The notes: generated from the letters alone by a model not told the origin. 64,000 nt of DNA from an uncultured Bacteroides sp. (GCF_963676325.1 NZ_OY781099.1:2728001-2792000), one strand, 5' to 3'; positions 8,799-17,776 are shown, counted from the stretch's first letter. Made by a program: numbers and translations.

Positions 8799-9482
8799 AT
8801 GAGAAAGAAAGAACTATACAATAAAGTTATAGAATGGTTCAAAGAGAATATGCCGGTGGCAGAAACTGAATTGAATTATAATACTCCCTACGAACTGTTA
8901 GTTGCGGTGATTCTTTCTGCACAGTGTACAGACAAACGGGTAAACTTAATTACCCCAAAACTCTTGCACGATTACCCAACAGCTGAAGCAATGGCTGCAA
9001 GCTCGCCGGAAGTTATCTTTGAATATATCAGAAGTGTTTCTTATCCAAACAACAAAGCCAAACATTTGGTAGGGATGGCCAAAATGCTGCATAATGATTA
9101 CCATGATGAGGTTCCGTCCGATCTTGATTTACTGGAAAAGATGCCCGGAGTGGGAAGAAAGACTGCCAACGTGATTCGTGCGGTAATATTTAACAAAGAA
9201 GCAATGCCGGTAGACACACATGTGTTTAGGGTATCAAACCGTATTGGCTTGACTACAAATTCAAAAACGCCGCTTGCCACCGAAAAAGAGTTAGTAAAAT
9301 ATATTCCGGGGAAATTACTCCCCATTGCTCACCACTGGCTTATACTGCATGGAAGATATGTTTGTACGGCAAGAAATCCAAAATGTGATAGCTGTGGATT
9401 GAATTTGCTATGTAAATATTACAAAAGTGAATATAATGTAATAAACTGTAAGACAAAAGGTGAAATTACGGGAAATAATTAA
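8799..9482 (+). CDS. nth: endonuclease III (DNA glycosylase / AP lyase)
   Basis: A 227-residue base-excision repair enzyme that removes oxidised pyrimidines and nicks abasic DNA. The helix-hairpin-helix segment MPGVGRKTANV contains the catalytic lysine, and the following PVDTHVFRV contains the catalytic aspartate. The C-terminal C-x6-C-x2-C-x5-C pattern (CTARNPKCDSCGLNLLC) binds the [4Fe-4S] cluster. Its length matches the family. It directly follows the MFS gene. Confidence 0.96.
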   Translation: MRKKELYNKVIEWFKENMPVAETELNYNTPYELLVAVILSAQCTDKRVNLITPKLLHDYPTAEAMAASSPEVIFEYIRSVSYPNNKAKHLVGMAKMLHNDYHDEVPSDLDLLEKMPGVGRKTANVIRAVIFNKEAMPVDTHVFRVSNRIGLTTNSKTPLATEKELVKYIPGKLLPIAHHWLILHGRYVCTARNPKCDSCGLNLLCKYYKSEYNVINCKTKGEITGNN

Positions 9483-9515
9483 ATAATATTTAAGCGATAA
9501 GCGGGAAATAATTAA

Positions 9516-9523
9516 TACCTTTG
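9516..9523 (+). promoter_or_regulatory. -7 promoter element for pgk
   Basis: TACCTTTG fits TAnnTTTG exactly. Its position rules out a pgk start at 9521 and supports the ATG at 9569. Confidence 0.7.
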
Positions 9524-9568
9524 CGTTCGCATTTAAAAAAAATCAGAATTTTAAATAATAAGAGAATT

Positions 9569-10831
9569 ATGCAAACAATTGAAAAATTCAACTTTGCCGG
9601 AAAAAAGGCATTCGTTAGAGTGGACTTTAATGTTCCATTGGATGAAAACTTCAACATCACAGACGACAATCGTATTCGTGCTGCACTTCCTACATTAAAG
9701 AAGATTATCGCTGATGGCGGTAGCCTTATTATTGGTTCTCACCTCGGACGTCCGAAAGGAGCAACTGACAAATTCTCATTAAAACATATTATCGGTCGTG
9801 TATCTGAATTGCTTGGCGTAGACGTACAGTTTGCCAGCGATTGCATGGGCGACGAACCTGCTGCTAAAGCTGCAGCTTTGAAACCAGGTGAAGCTTTGTT
9901 GCTTGAAAACCTTCGTTTCTATGCTGAAGAAGAAGGCAAACCAAGAGGTCTTGCTGATGATGCAACAGACGAAGAAAAAGCTGCTGCTAAGAAAGCTGTA
10001 AAAGAAAGCCAGAAAAACTTTACTAAGACTCTTGCTTCTTATGCTGATTGCTATGTAAATGATGCATTTGGTACTGCTCACCGTGCGCACGCTTCTACAG
10101 CACTTATCGCTAAATATTTTGATACTGACAACAAAATGTTCGGTTTCTTAATGAACAAAGAAGTAATCGCTGTAGAAAAAGTAATGAATGACATTCACCG
10201 TCCTTTCACTGCTATCATGGGTGGTTCTAAAGTTTCTTCTAAAATTGAAATCATTGAAAACTTGCTTACTAAAGTAGACAACCTTATCATCACTGGTGGT
10301 ATGTCTTTCACTTTCACTAAAGCAATGGGTGGTAAGATTGGTTCTTCTCTTTGCGAAGACGATAAAATGGAATTGGCTCTTGAGCTGATGGAAAAAGCTA
10401 AAGCTAACAACGTAAAGATGGTTCTTGCTGTTGACTGTAAGATTGCTGACAAATTCTCAAATGACGCCAACACTCAGTTTGTTGCTGTTGACGAAATTCC
10501 TGATGGATGGAGTGGTTTGGATATTGGTCCTAAGAGTGAAGCGATCTTTGCTGAAGTTATTAAGAACTCTAAAACTATTCTTTGGAATGGCCCTACTGGT
10601 GTATTTGAATTTGATAACTTCGCATCGGGCTCTAAAGTAGTAGGTGAAGCTATTGTTGAAGCAACTAAGAACGGAGCATTCTCTCTTGTTGGTGGTGGCG
10701 ACTCTGTGGCTTGCGTAAACAAGTTCGGTTTAGCTGATGGCGTTTCTTATGTATCAACAGGTGGTGGTGCATTATTGGAAGCTATCGAAGGAAAAGTTCT
10801 TCCGGGAATCGCTGCTATTAAAGAAGCATAA
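9569..10831 (+). CDS. pgk: phosphoglycerate kinase
   Basis: A 420-residue cytosolic glycolytic enzyme that transfers phosphate from 1,3-bisphosphoglycerate to ADP. The N-terminal signature KAFVRVDFNVPLDE, the substrate-binding GSHLGRPKG and the C-terminal nucleotide motif GGGDS are all present. The start chosen (MQTIEKFNF) lies downstream of the -7 element; an upstream in-frame codon at 9521 would sit inside the promoter. Codon use looks highly biased, as expected for an abundant enzyme. An elaborate terminator follows. Confidence 0.97.
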   Translation: MQTIEKFNFAGKKAFVRVDFNVPLDENFNITDDNRIRAALPTLKKIIADGGSLIIGSHLGRPKGATDKFSLKHIIGRVSELLGVDVQFASDCMGDEPAAKAAALKPGEALLLENLRFYAEEEGKPRGLADDATDEEKAAAKKAVKESQKNFTKTLASYADCYVNDAFGTAHRAHASTALIAKYFDTDNKMFGFLMNKEVIAVEKVMNDIHRPFTAIMGGSKVSSKIEIIENLLTKVDNLIITGGMSFTFTKAMGGKIGSSLCEDDKMELALELMEKAKANNVKMVLAVDCKIADKFSNDANTQFVAVDEIPDGWSGLDIGPKSEAIFAEVIKNSKTILWNGPTGVFEFDNFASGSKVVGEAIVEATKNGAFSLVGGGDSVACVNKFGLADGVSYVSTGGGALLEAIEGKVLPGIAAIKEA

Positions 10832-10860
10832 TTACTTCTAAGGAAGCAAATATATTTTTT

Positions 10861-10940
10861 AAAGAGAGTGCTTCAAAAGTGAATGACGAGTCCGGTTACG
10901 GGCTCGGAAAACTTTTGAGTCGCTCTCTTTTTCTTTTTTT
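10861..10940 (+). terminator. long multi-stem terminator after pgk
   Basis: Three nested stems can form: AAAGAGAG with CTCTCTTT, CAAAAGT with ACTTTTG, and CGAGTCC with GGGCTCG (one G-T pair). A run of T follows. The hairpin occupies almost the whole gap before the next gene, and the reading frame that runs through it is therefore not coding. Confidence 0.8.
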
Positions 10941-10971
10941 ACCGGTTAATATTATGAGGAATTATACTTTC

Positions 10972-11922
10972 ATGAAAAAATACATTTTTGTTCTGTTTAC
11001 TATCCTTGCCACATTAACAATTAATTCCTGCAAAGGAAAAGAAAAGCTGGCTGACAAGAATGAATTGCAAGAAATAACCCTTGGCGTAATGCCATCAATG
11101 GATTATATTCCTTTTGCTGTGGCCCAAAAAATAGGAATCTATGATTCTTTAGGATTGAAAGTCAACTTTGTACGATATCTCTCATCGGACGACCGTGATG
11201 ATAATCTCAGATCGGGAAAGATAGATGGGGCAATAACCGATTTAACAAGAGCTATCACGCTGCAGGCCAATGGATCGGGATTGAAAATAATCATGAAAAA
11301 TGACGGGATACTCTACCTTATTGCAGGAAAAGAATCCGGAATAAAGAAAATCTCAGATTTGAGAAATACTAATATTGGTGTTTCCGAAAATACTGTAACC
11401 GATTTCTCTGCCGATATGGTTTTACAATTGGCTAATATCTTAACTGTAAATGTAAATAAACCCAATATAAGCAAGATGCCTGTTCGCCTGGAGATGCTGC
11501 AAAACGGACAGATTGATGCTTCATTTTTCCCCGATCCTTACGCAACTGTTGCCATAAGCAACGGACACAAATCATTGATATCTACAAAAGATCTGGGCAT
11601 CAGTGCTACAGAAACGGTTTTTACCAAAAATGCCATAAAAGAGAAAGAAGAAGAGATTAAGGCATTGGTGATAGGATATAATCTTGCGGTGAAGTATATC
11701 AAAGAGCATCCACAGAAAAACTGGAGCGAAATACTGAAAGAAGATACCGATTTGCCCGTATCAATAATCAGGCAAATTCCCCTACCCGATTATCAACAGG
11801 CTGAACTTCCAAAAGCTAAGGATATCAAAGCAAGCATCAGCTGGTTAAAGATAAAGCAACTGATTCCGGAGAGTTATAACGAGAAAAATCTGATTGACAG
11901 TACTTTCGTTAGCAATCCATAG
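10972..11922 (+). CDS. lipoprotein solute-binding protein, NMT1/SsuA/THI5-like
   Basis: A 316-residue protein starting MKKYIFVLF, with a lipobox ending in Cys20 (TINSC), so it is probably lipid-anchored. The mature part has the type 2 periplasmic-binding fold of the nitrate/sulfonate/thiamine-precursor group (GVMPSMDYIPFAVAQKIGIY near the start; GAITDLTRAI; FFPDPYA). No permease or ATPase gene is adjacent, so the ligand is unknown. The frame stays open upstream to 10879, but that stretch is the pgk terminator, so the ATG giving a clean lipoprotein signal was chosen. Confidence 0.8.
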   Translation: MKKYIFVLFTILATLTINSCKGKEKLADKNELQEITLGVMPSMDYIPFAVAQKIGIYDSLGLKVNFVRYLSSDDRDDNLRSGKIDGAITDLTRAITLQANGSGLKIIMKNDGILYLIAGKESGIKKISDLRNTNIGVSENTVTDFSADMVLQLANILTVNVNKPNISKMPVRLEMLQNGQIDASFFPDPYATVAISNGHKSLISTKDLGISATETVFTKNAIKEKEEEIKALVIGYNLAVKYIKEHPQKNWSEILKEDTDLPVSIIRQIPLPDYQQAELPKAKDIKASISWLKIKQLIPESYNEKNLIDSTFVSNP

Positions 11923-11962
11923 CTTTCAATTTTATAAAACAACTGGAAACCTTTTTGAGTCC

Positions 11963-12038
11963 TTGTACAGAAGATTGCATTCTTTTGTACAAGAGAATTA
12001 ATTGTTTTGTACAGAAGAAAACAATCTTTTGTACAAAA
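11963..12038. repeat. TTGTACA array, four copies at exact 22-bp spacing
   Basis: TTGTACA begins at 11963, 11985, 12007 and 12029. The positions between are less conserved, though RAAGA or similar follows the first three copies. The core is near-palindromic (TTGTACAA in copies 2 and 4). The 22-bp spacing puts all copies on one face of the helix. The array starts 41 bp after a stop codon. Three other gaps in the window hold arrays with the same spacing logic. Confidence 0.8.
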
Positions 12039-12194
12039 CATTATTGTTTACCGGAATTAATATCTGCTTTACAGGAATAAGGAGGAGAAATGAAAAGCCG
12101 GAAGCGCAATTCTGGCAAGGAAGTGTGCAGAAAGCTTACCCTGAGAAGATAGAAAGATTAGGATAAATTAAGTAGGCAAATCTGAATATTTTTT

Positions 12195-12202
12195 TATCTT
12201 TG
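12195..12202 (+). promoter_or_regulatory. -7 promoter element for the large TPR gene
   Basis: TATCTTTG is an exact match to TAnnTTTG, 33 bp before the start codon. Confidence 0.65.
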
Positions 12203-12234
12203 TTTGTTATAAAAGAAACTAATAGTACGAAACA

Positions 12235-14451
12235 ATGAACGAAGTAACCATAAACGAAGAATATGAAAGGATTGTCCATTTTCTGGACCAGAAAAGATTG
12301 TCTGAAGCATTAAACCGTTTGGATGTCTTTACTCAGGATTTGTCTGACTGGGCTTTAAGGAACTCTCTGGAAGAACTGCAAACTTCCTATCGGTACATGT
12401 TACAGTACATGCAACAGGGCGTTACAGATCCTGAGCGCAATGCTTTATACCGGAAATTACTGAGCACAGCATATAAACTAACGGACAAAGCCCGTATTAT
12501 TAAACTCACTCCTACCTCGACAGAGTATTATTTCGACCGAAGAAGATATCACAAGTTTGTACCTCTTCGCTCGCTTCCCGCTGTGCAAATGGAACTGGAA
12601 AGTTACACCGAGGACATGGCGGTAGGCAAATTGCTTCATTATACAGATAAACAAGCGGCTGACCTGGCTGCCATAAACCGACGTCACGAAACGGCGGTAT
12701 CGGAACTTTTCTATATTCTTTGGCTTTCCGATCACTGGGAAGCTCAGGAAGAAGAAGAGGCACGCAATTTTCTGCAATCGTCAATGGTTCAGCTCAATGA
12801 TATATCTCTGTTTGTCAGCGCACTGACACTAAGCCTGATGGCGTTTTTCGATATACGCAAACTGATGCTACTGTTTGATGCTTACCAACATAGCGCAAAC
12901 GATATTAACCAGCGGGCTATTGTGGGACTGGCACTTATTATCTATCGTTACGATAAGCGTTTATCTCTTTATCCCGAAGTAGCAGCACGGTTGAAATTAC
13001 TAAACGAAGATGCTATCTTTGCCAATAACCTGAGCACCATACAGATTCAGCTTTTGCGTTGTCGGGAGACAGAAAAGATAGATAAAAAGATGCGTGAAGA
13101 GATTCTTCCCGAGCTAATGAAGAATCCGAACCTGAAAAATGTGAAGTTTAACAACGAAGCTCCCGATGAGGAAAGCGGACAGAACGATAAAAATCCCGAC
13201 TGGGAGGACTGGATGGACCAATCTGGTTTGAGCGAAAAACTAAAGGAGATGAATGATCTTCAGATGGAAGGGGCTGATGTTTATATGAGCACCTTTGCCC
13301 AACTGAAAACATATCCTTTCTTCCGGGAAATGGCCAACTGGTTTTATCCGTTCGACATGCAGCACTCTGCCGTTGTGCAAACATTCTCAACCACTCCGAT
13401 AAAACGGGATGTATTGCTGGATACCATCTATCAGTCGGGCTTTTTCTGTAACAGCGATAAGTACTCTTTCTGCTTCACCATGATGCAGGTGCCCGAAGCT
13501 CAACGGGAAATGATGGCACAGCAATTTGAAGCTCAGAATGAGGCTATTAACGAAGACAAAAATTACGATAAAATTCTGGCTTATGCTCAGCATGCTGACA
13601 CCATTAGCAATCAGTATATCCACGATTTATATCGTTTCTTTAAAATTCATCCACGCAGGCATGAGTTTAAAGATCCGTTTATGGAATCGCTTAACCTTCA
13701 ACACTGTGTTTCATTAAAAGATACAGTTAGTGATAGCTCTAACCAGCTAACTCTTGCAGGTTATTTCTTCCATAAGAATTACCTGATTGAAGCCTGGTTG
13801 CTCTATGAAGATATAGTAAAAGATAATAAAGGCGATGCCGAGATATACCAGAAAATGGGCTATTGCATGCAAAAGAACAAAGGTTATGAGAAAGCAATCG
13901 AGGCTTATCTGCAGGCCGACATTCTGAAACCCGACAGTATATGGACCAATCGCCATCTGGCTATGTGCTACCGACAACTGAATCAGCTGGATAAAGCATT
14001 GATCTATTATCAAAAGGTGGAAGCCGCTCAGCCGGATAACCTCAATGTGCTGTCGCAAATAGGTCATTGTCTGGTGGGGCTTAAACGATATGAGGAGGCA
14101 TTGCATTATTTCTTCAAGGTAGAATATCTGGATTCTGAATTACCAAAGATATGGCGGGCCATTGCCTGGTGCTCTTTTATTATTGGCAAACACGAGCAGG
14201 CCATGAAGTATTACAATAAGTTGCTGGAAAAAGAGACGCAGTTACTCGATTACCTGAATGCCGGTCATGTGGCCTGGAGTTTGGGACTGCTAGAGAAAGC
14301 TGTGAAAATGTACGCAACTAGTCTGGCCATGAGCGATAACCCGGAGGCTTTTCTGGAATTATTCAATAAGGATAGAGCAGACCTGATTAAACAAGGTATT
14401 AAAGAGGACGACATTCCTCTGATGCTCGATCTGTTAAGATACTATCGGTAA
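12235..14451 (+). CDS. large tetratricopeptide repeat protein
   Basis: A 738-residue protein without a signal peptide. The N-terminal two thirds are helical, with no recognised domain and an acidic segment around residues 310-330. The C-terminal part (about 505-700) contains about five consecutive TPR units, for example AEIYQKMGYCMQKNKGYEKA, SIWTNRHLAMCYRQLNQLDKA and NVLSQIGHCLVGLKRYEEA. It is probably a cytoplasmic scaffold or assembly factor; the role is unknown. It is monocistronic, with its own promoter and a strong terminator. Confidence 0.85.
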   Translation: MNEVTINEEYERIVHFLDQKRLSEALNRLDVFTQDLSDWALRNSLEELQTSYRYMLQYMQQGVTDPERNALYRKLLSTAYKLTDKARIIKLTPTSTEYYFDRRRYHKFVPLRSLPAVQMELESYTEDMAVGKLLHYTDKQAADLAAINRRHETAVSELFYILWLSDHWEAQEEEEARNFLQSSMVQLNDISLFVSALTLSLMAFFDIRKLMLLFDAYQHSANDINQRAIVGLALIIYRYDKRLSLYPEVAARLKLLNEDAIFANNLSTIQIQLLRCRETEKIDKKMREEILPELMKNPNLKNVKFNNEAPDEESGQNDKNPDWEDWMDQSGLSEKLKEMNDLQMEGADVYMSTFAQLKTYPFFREMANWFYPFDMQHSAVVQTFSTTPIKRDVLLDTIYQSGFFCNSDKYSFCFTMMQVPEAQREMMAQQFEAQNEAINEDKNYDKILAYAQHADTISNQYIHDLYRFFKIHPRRHEFKDPFMESLNLQHCVSLKDTVSDSSNQLTLAGYFFHKNYLIEAWLLYEDIVKDNKGDAEIYQKMGYCMQKNKGYEKAIEAYLQADILKPDSIWTNRHLAMCYRQLNQLDKALIYYQKVEAAQPDNLNVLSQIGHCLVGLKRYEEALHYFFKVEYLDSELPKIWRAIAWCSFIIGKHEQAMKYYNKLLEKETQLLDYLNAGHVAWSLGLLEKAVKMYATSLAMSDNPEAFLELFNKDRADLIKQGIKEDDIPLMLDLLRYYR

Positions 14452-14454
14452 AAA

Positions 14455-14506
14455 TATACAAAGCAAAAGGGACTTTCATTCGTGAAGGTCCCTTTTACTT
14501 TGTATA
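14455..14506. terminator. long bidirectional terminator hairpin
   Basis: TATACAAAG pairs with CTTTGTATA, then AAAAGGGAC with GTCCCTTTT, closed by TTCA/TGAA around a short loop. It lies four bases after the TPR stop codon and can also stop transcripts from the minus side. Confidence 0.8.
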
Positions 14507-14790
14507 CGATAAATTATTTGTACTTCTTAAAAAGCTGATTTCATTTCTATTTTAGACCATTCCAAGAAAACAGAACACTAAACAATAGATAATCAACAGG
14601 TTATCAACGAATTTATTTTTAATCAGTTTTACTTTCCAAAAACAGATTTATTGCTAGAATAAATTGAGGGGGTAACAGGGTACCTCCTTCTGAAACTCCG
14701 TGATAGCCGCGGTGCTAAATTTTTGCACGGGACATATAAAAGAAGTTATTTTATAAGTTTGTCACCACTCGTGAAATATTGCAACATCAA
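14507..14790. other. noncoding stretch with possible folded RNA between convergent genes
   Basis: No gene was found. The first half is AT-rich, with two half-matching words, AATCAAC and TATCAAC, 11 bp apart. The second half is locally GC-richer. GGGGGTA (14668-14674) can pair with TACCTCC (14681-14687), and CCGTG (14698-14702) with CACGG (14726-14730). This could be an unannotated small RNA or a decayed element. It did not match any RNA family I know. Confidence 0.35.
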
Positions 14791-15276
14791 TTATTTGACG
14801 ATATATTCCCAATAGGCAACGTCAATCCACTTATCGAACTTCCTTCCGGTTTCTTCAAAATGAGCAACTTTCTTAAAGCCCATACTTTCGTGAAGCTTTA
14901 TGCTCGGTTCATTCGGTAAAGCAATGCCAGCAGTAATTGCATGAAGTGAAGTATTTTTCAATTCAATAAGCAATTGCTTATAAAGACTTTTACCAATGCC
15001 TTTACCCGTACAGTCCTTATTCAGATAAACGGAAGCTTCGGCAGTTGCACTATATGCACATCTGTTTTTCCAGGAATTCACATAGCAATAACCCACCACT
15101 TTAGAATCTTCCTCAAATACCATATACGGGTATTTAGCAGAAATTTCCTCAATTCGTCCGGCCATCTCCTCAACAGAAACTGGTGAAGTTTCAAATGTAA
15201 TTGAAGTATTCAATACATAGTGGTTATAAATGTTGCAAATAGCCTCAGCATCTTCTGTTTTTACGTTTCTTATCAT
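14791..15276 (-). CDS. GNAT acetyltransferase, phosphinothricin acetyltransferase-like
   Basis: A 161-residue single-domain GNAT enzyme using acetyl-CoA. The N-terminal pattern MIRNVKTEDAEAICNIYNHYVLNT is typical of the phosphinothricin/methionine-sulfone acetyltransferase branch. The acetyl-CoA loop is seen at DCTGKGIGKSLYKQLL (the Q/RxxGxG/A motif). Members acetylate small amines or amino-acid analogues. It is the last gene of a minus-strand cluster and starts 16 bp after maf ends. Confidence 0.85.
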   Translation of the reverse strand: MIRNVKTEDAEAICNIYNHYVLNTSITFETSPVSVEEMAGRIEEISAKYPYMVFEEDSKVVGYCYVNSWKNRCAYSATAEASVYLNKDCTGKGIGKSLYKQLLIELKNTSLHAITAGIALPNEPSIKLHESMGFKKVAHFEETGRKFDKWIDVAYWEYIVK

Positions 15277-15292
15277 AGCTATCTATTTATAA

Positions 15293-15874
15293 TTATAAAG
15301 TTTTCAGTTCGCGGTAAAGACGTTGGATAGGTAGACCCATCACATTAAAATACGATCCGGATATTTTCTCAACGCCAACAAAACCAATCCATTCCTGAAC
15401 GCCATACGCTCCGGCCTTGTCTAAAGGTTTATAGTTAGTCACATAGTAATCAATTTCATCGTCACTAAGTTTGGCAAACGTAACCTCGCTGACAGAGGCA
15501 AAGCTCTTCTGAAAAGATTTTGTGGTGAGACAAACTCCGGTAATCACCTGATGTGTTTTACCCGACAGGCTTCTTAGCATCTCTTTAGCCTCATCCTCAT
15601 CCTGAGGTTTTCCAAGCACTTTTCCTTCAAGCCACACAATGGTATCGGCAGTGATAATCAGTTGGTCGGGCTTAATCAGATGCATATAAGCATCCGCCTT
15701 ACCTTTGGCAATATGAATAGGAATTTCTTCTGCCGCTAAATTATCGGGAAAAGTTTCTTCAATATCGGGCAGCGTTTTTACGCTATATTTCATTCCAAGT
15801 CCCGTCAAAAGCTCCTTTCTTCTCGGAGAGTTAGACGCAAGTATTATCTTGTAGTTATTTAAGTTATCCAGCAT
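15293..15874 (-). CDS. maf: Maf-like nucleoside triphosphate pyrophosphatase
   Basis: A 193-residue house-cleaning enzyme of the Maf/YhdE family that hydrolyses dTTP, UTP or modified nucleotides to monophosphates. The signature ASNSPRRKELL lies at the N-terminus and DTIVWLEGKVLGKP further on; both contribute to the phosphate and metal site. The ATG at 15874 gives the family-typical start MLDNLNNYKIILAS. A longer start at 15901 would overlap the upstream gene. It lies downstream of the KdsC-like phosphatase, an order I recall from other Bacteroides. Confidence 0.9.
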   Translation of the reverse strand: MLDNLNNYKIILASNSPRRKELLTGLGMKYSVKTLPDIEETFPDNLAAEEIPIHIAKGKADAYMHLIKPDQLIITADTIVWLEGKVLGKPQDEDEAKEMLRSLSGKTHQVITGVCLTTKSFQKSFASVSEVTFAKLSDDEIDYYVTNYKPLDKAGAYGVQEWIGFVGVEKISGSYFNVMGLPIQRLYRELKTL

Positions 15875-15890
15875 TTTTAAATTTATTCTT

Positions 15891-16412
15891 TTACCATCCA
15901 AAAGCTTCCCCGTTCATCCATTTACCCTGAGCCTTCATCACCTGTTCCACAACATCGCGGCCACAGCCATAACCTCCGTTCTTATGGGAAATGTAAAGAG
16001 AAGTAGCTTTTACTTCAGGAGCTGCATCTGAAGGACAACAAGGAAGTCCGCAATTCTGAAGTACTTCCAGATCGGGAATATCATCACCCATAAAAAGAAT
16101 TTCATCGTCCTGCAGGTTATATTTCTCTTTAAAATGCTCATAGTCTTTGATCTTAACGCATGATCCCATATAAACATCCTTTATTCCCAGCCCTTCAAAA
16201 CGAATACGAACAGCATTTGTCCGTCCACCAGTAATGATTGCAATATGAAATCCGTGCTTCACCGCCAATTGCAGTGCATAACCATCTTTAATATTCACGC
16301 ATCGCATTGGTTCGCCACTTGGATGCAAAGGAATTGTTTCGGGACTCAATACTCCGTCCACATCAAAAGCCATCGCTTTTATTTTCTTTAAATCGTAATT
16401 TATAGTACTCAT
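15891..16412 (-). CDS. kdsC: KdsC-like HAD phosphatase (Kdo-8-phosphate phosphatase family)
   Basis: A 173-residue HAD enzyme of the cap-less type C0 group. The nucleophile motif FDVDGVLS gives Asp17 and Asp19, and the C-terminal GDDIPDLEVLQNCGLPCCP gives the metal-binding acidic pair. KdsC removes phosphate from 3-deoxy-D-manno-octulosonate 8-phosphate in lipopolysaccharide core synthesis. Its start overlaps the DUF2520 gene stop by 4 bp. No other Kdo gene is in the window, so the substrate is taken from family resemblance. Confidence 0.85.
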   Translation of the reverse strand: MSTINYDLKKIKAMAFDVDGVLSPETIPLHPSGEPMRCVNIKDGYALQLAVKHGFHIAIITGGRTNAVRIRFEGLGIKDVYMGSCVKIKDYEHFKEKYNLQDDEILFMGDDIPDLEVLQNCGLPCCPSDAAPEVKATSLYISHKNGGYGCGRDVVEQVMKAQGKWMNGEAFGW

Positions 16413-17182
16413 AGTTTATGTATGCTCTTACTTATTAATTGATAAATCTGCTGCATCTCGGGTTCATCGGCCAACAAATCCAGATGTTTGTTTATAATCC
16501 GTTCATCGTAACGAACAGCAGGTCCGGTTTGCGCTTCTTTGGGAGAAAGAACATGTGCTTTCCTTTCAGTTTCTTCAATCAATGGAAGCATGTAATCAAA
16601 AGGTAAGTCATATTTCTTAAGTAATTTCTCGGCTAGTGCATACATATGATTGGTAAAGTTGCACGCAAAAACCGCCGCCAGATGAATTTGCCTTCTCTTT
16701 TCTGAGGATAGTTCCGTTACTTCATCCGTTACACAACCGGCTAATTGCTTTAGCAAATTAAGATCGGCAGGGTTATTACTCTCTACAAAAGTATGGATAT
16801 TTCGGAAATCAACTATTCTTTGTTTGCTAAACGTCTGTAATGGATAAAAAACGCCCTTGCGCTTTATAGAATCCGGCCATATATCCAAAGGCAGACTTCC
16901 GGAAGTATGCGCCATCAGAGCCTTCTCTTTACCGACTATAATCTTAGGCATTAATTCTGTGAGTGCATCATCTTTTAATGATACAATATAAATATCGGCA
17001 TCATTGACAATATCTTCCAGAGTTGTGGTATAGTCAGCCTCAACAGCATCCGCCAGTGTTTTGGCAGAAAGCTCTGTCCTACTATAAATCTGGTCAATTT
17101 TTATATGCTTATCGCAAAAAGCTTTTGCCAGATTGGTTGCCAGATTTCCGGCACCAATAAAAACAATTTTATTTTCCTCCAT
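16409..17182 (-). CDS. Rossmann-fold DUF2520 protein, NADP-dependent oxidoreductase-like
   Basis: A 257-residue protein with an N-terminal dinucleotide-binding loop (FIGAGNLATNLAKAF) and a helical C-terminal DUF2520 domain (about 125-250), similar in layout to pyrroline-5-carboxylate reductase and F420-dependent NADP reductases. The reaction is not known. The ATG at 17182 was chosen because it places the GxGxxA loop at the N-terminus. It overlaps the nitroreductase stop by 14 bp, consistent with coupled translation. Longer in-frame starts run through the nitroreductase gene. Confidence 0.82.
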   Translation of the reverse strand: MEENKIVFIGAGNLATNLAKAFCDKHIKIDQIYSRTELSAKTLADAVEADYTTTLEDIVNDADIYIVSLKDDALTELMPKIIVGKEKALMAHTSGSLPLDIWPDSIKRKGVFYPLQTFSKQRIVDFRNIHTFVESNNPADLNLLKQLAGCVTDEVTELSSEKRRQIHLAAVFACNFTNHMYALAEKLLKKYDLPFDYMLPLIEETERKAHVLSPKEAQTGPAVRYDERIINKHLDLLADEPEMQQIYQLISKSIHKL

Positions 17183-17705
17183 ATTTATTGATATGTATCT
17201 TTTCCCATTGCAGGTGATCTTCATTAAATGGTTTGCGTTCCATTCCTTTATGTCCAATTGCAATAATAGAAAGTACTTGCAGTTGTAACGGAATATCCAG
17301 TATTCCATGCACATATTCATCGGAAGACATTCCTGTAGCCGTGAATCGTTCACGAATTTGTACCCAGCAGCTTCCCAATCCCATATCTTCGGCCTGCAAC
17401 TGAATCATAATAGAAGCAATTGATGCATCTTCAATCCACACATCACTATCCAAGGGATCTGCAGCCACAACAATAGCCAATGCCGCATCTGCAATAAAGC
17501 TTGAACTATTTTCCTTGCAATGAGCCAGTTTAGCCAATGTTTCTTTATCATCGACCACAATAAACTGCCAGGGATTTGTACGTTTGGATGAAGGAGACAT
17601 TAAAGCAGCTTTTAACAAATTTACCACTTCTTCCTGTGTTAGCTCTTCAGAAGTAAATTTTCTGATGCTACGTCTTTTCTTTATCAATTCACTGAATTGT
17701 TCCAT
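17169..17705 (-). CDS. nitroreductase family FMN oxidoreductase
   Basis: A 178-residue flavoprotein of the NAD(P)H-dependent nitroreductase family. The N-terminal LIKKRRSIRKF is the FMN-phosphate-binding start of the domain. MSPSSKRTNPWQFIVVDD and MGLGSCWVQI are further family landmarks. The ATG at 17705 gives this standard N-terminus; one at 17738 would add 11 residues with no family match. It heads the minus-strand cluster of five genes. The physiological substrate is unknown. Confidence 0.88.
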   Translation of the reverse strand: MEQFSELIKKRRSIRKFTSEELTQEEVVNLLKAALMSPSSKRTNPWQFIVVDDKETLAKLAHCKENSSSFIADAALAIVVAADPLDSDVWIEDASIASIMIQLQAEDMGLGSCWVQIRERFTATGMSSDEYVHGILDIPLQLQVLSIIAIGHKGMERKPFNEDHLQWEKIHINKYGGK

Positions 17706-17776
17706 AGTTATTTCCGCATATTCGTTATTCACCCACAAATATACGACTAGGAATTTGAAATCTTGGTAAGAAATTA

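Larger units (their letters stand above)
11923..12234. other. 312-bp gap with a 22-bp-phased repeat array
   Basis: No gene was found. The first part holds the TTGTACA array described separately. After it come two copies of TTTACMGGAAT (12047-12057 and 12068-12078, 21 bp apart), then AT-rich sequence with the promoter of the next gene. Confidence 0.6.

Noticed and set aside
9521..9568. Upstream start for pgk
   Set aside because: It falls inside the TACCTTTG promoter element, and the extra residues do not match the family.
10879..10971. Longer N-terminus for the solute-binding lipoprotein
   Set aside because: The extra codons lie in the pgk terminator hairpin and would hide the lipoprotein signal; the ATG at 10972 gives a correct lipobox distance.
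17183..17353. Longer start for the DUF2520 protein
   Set aside because: The extension lies entirely within the nitroreductase gene and would put 57 unrelated residues before the Rossmann loop.
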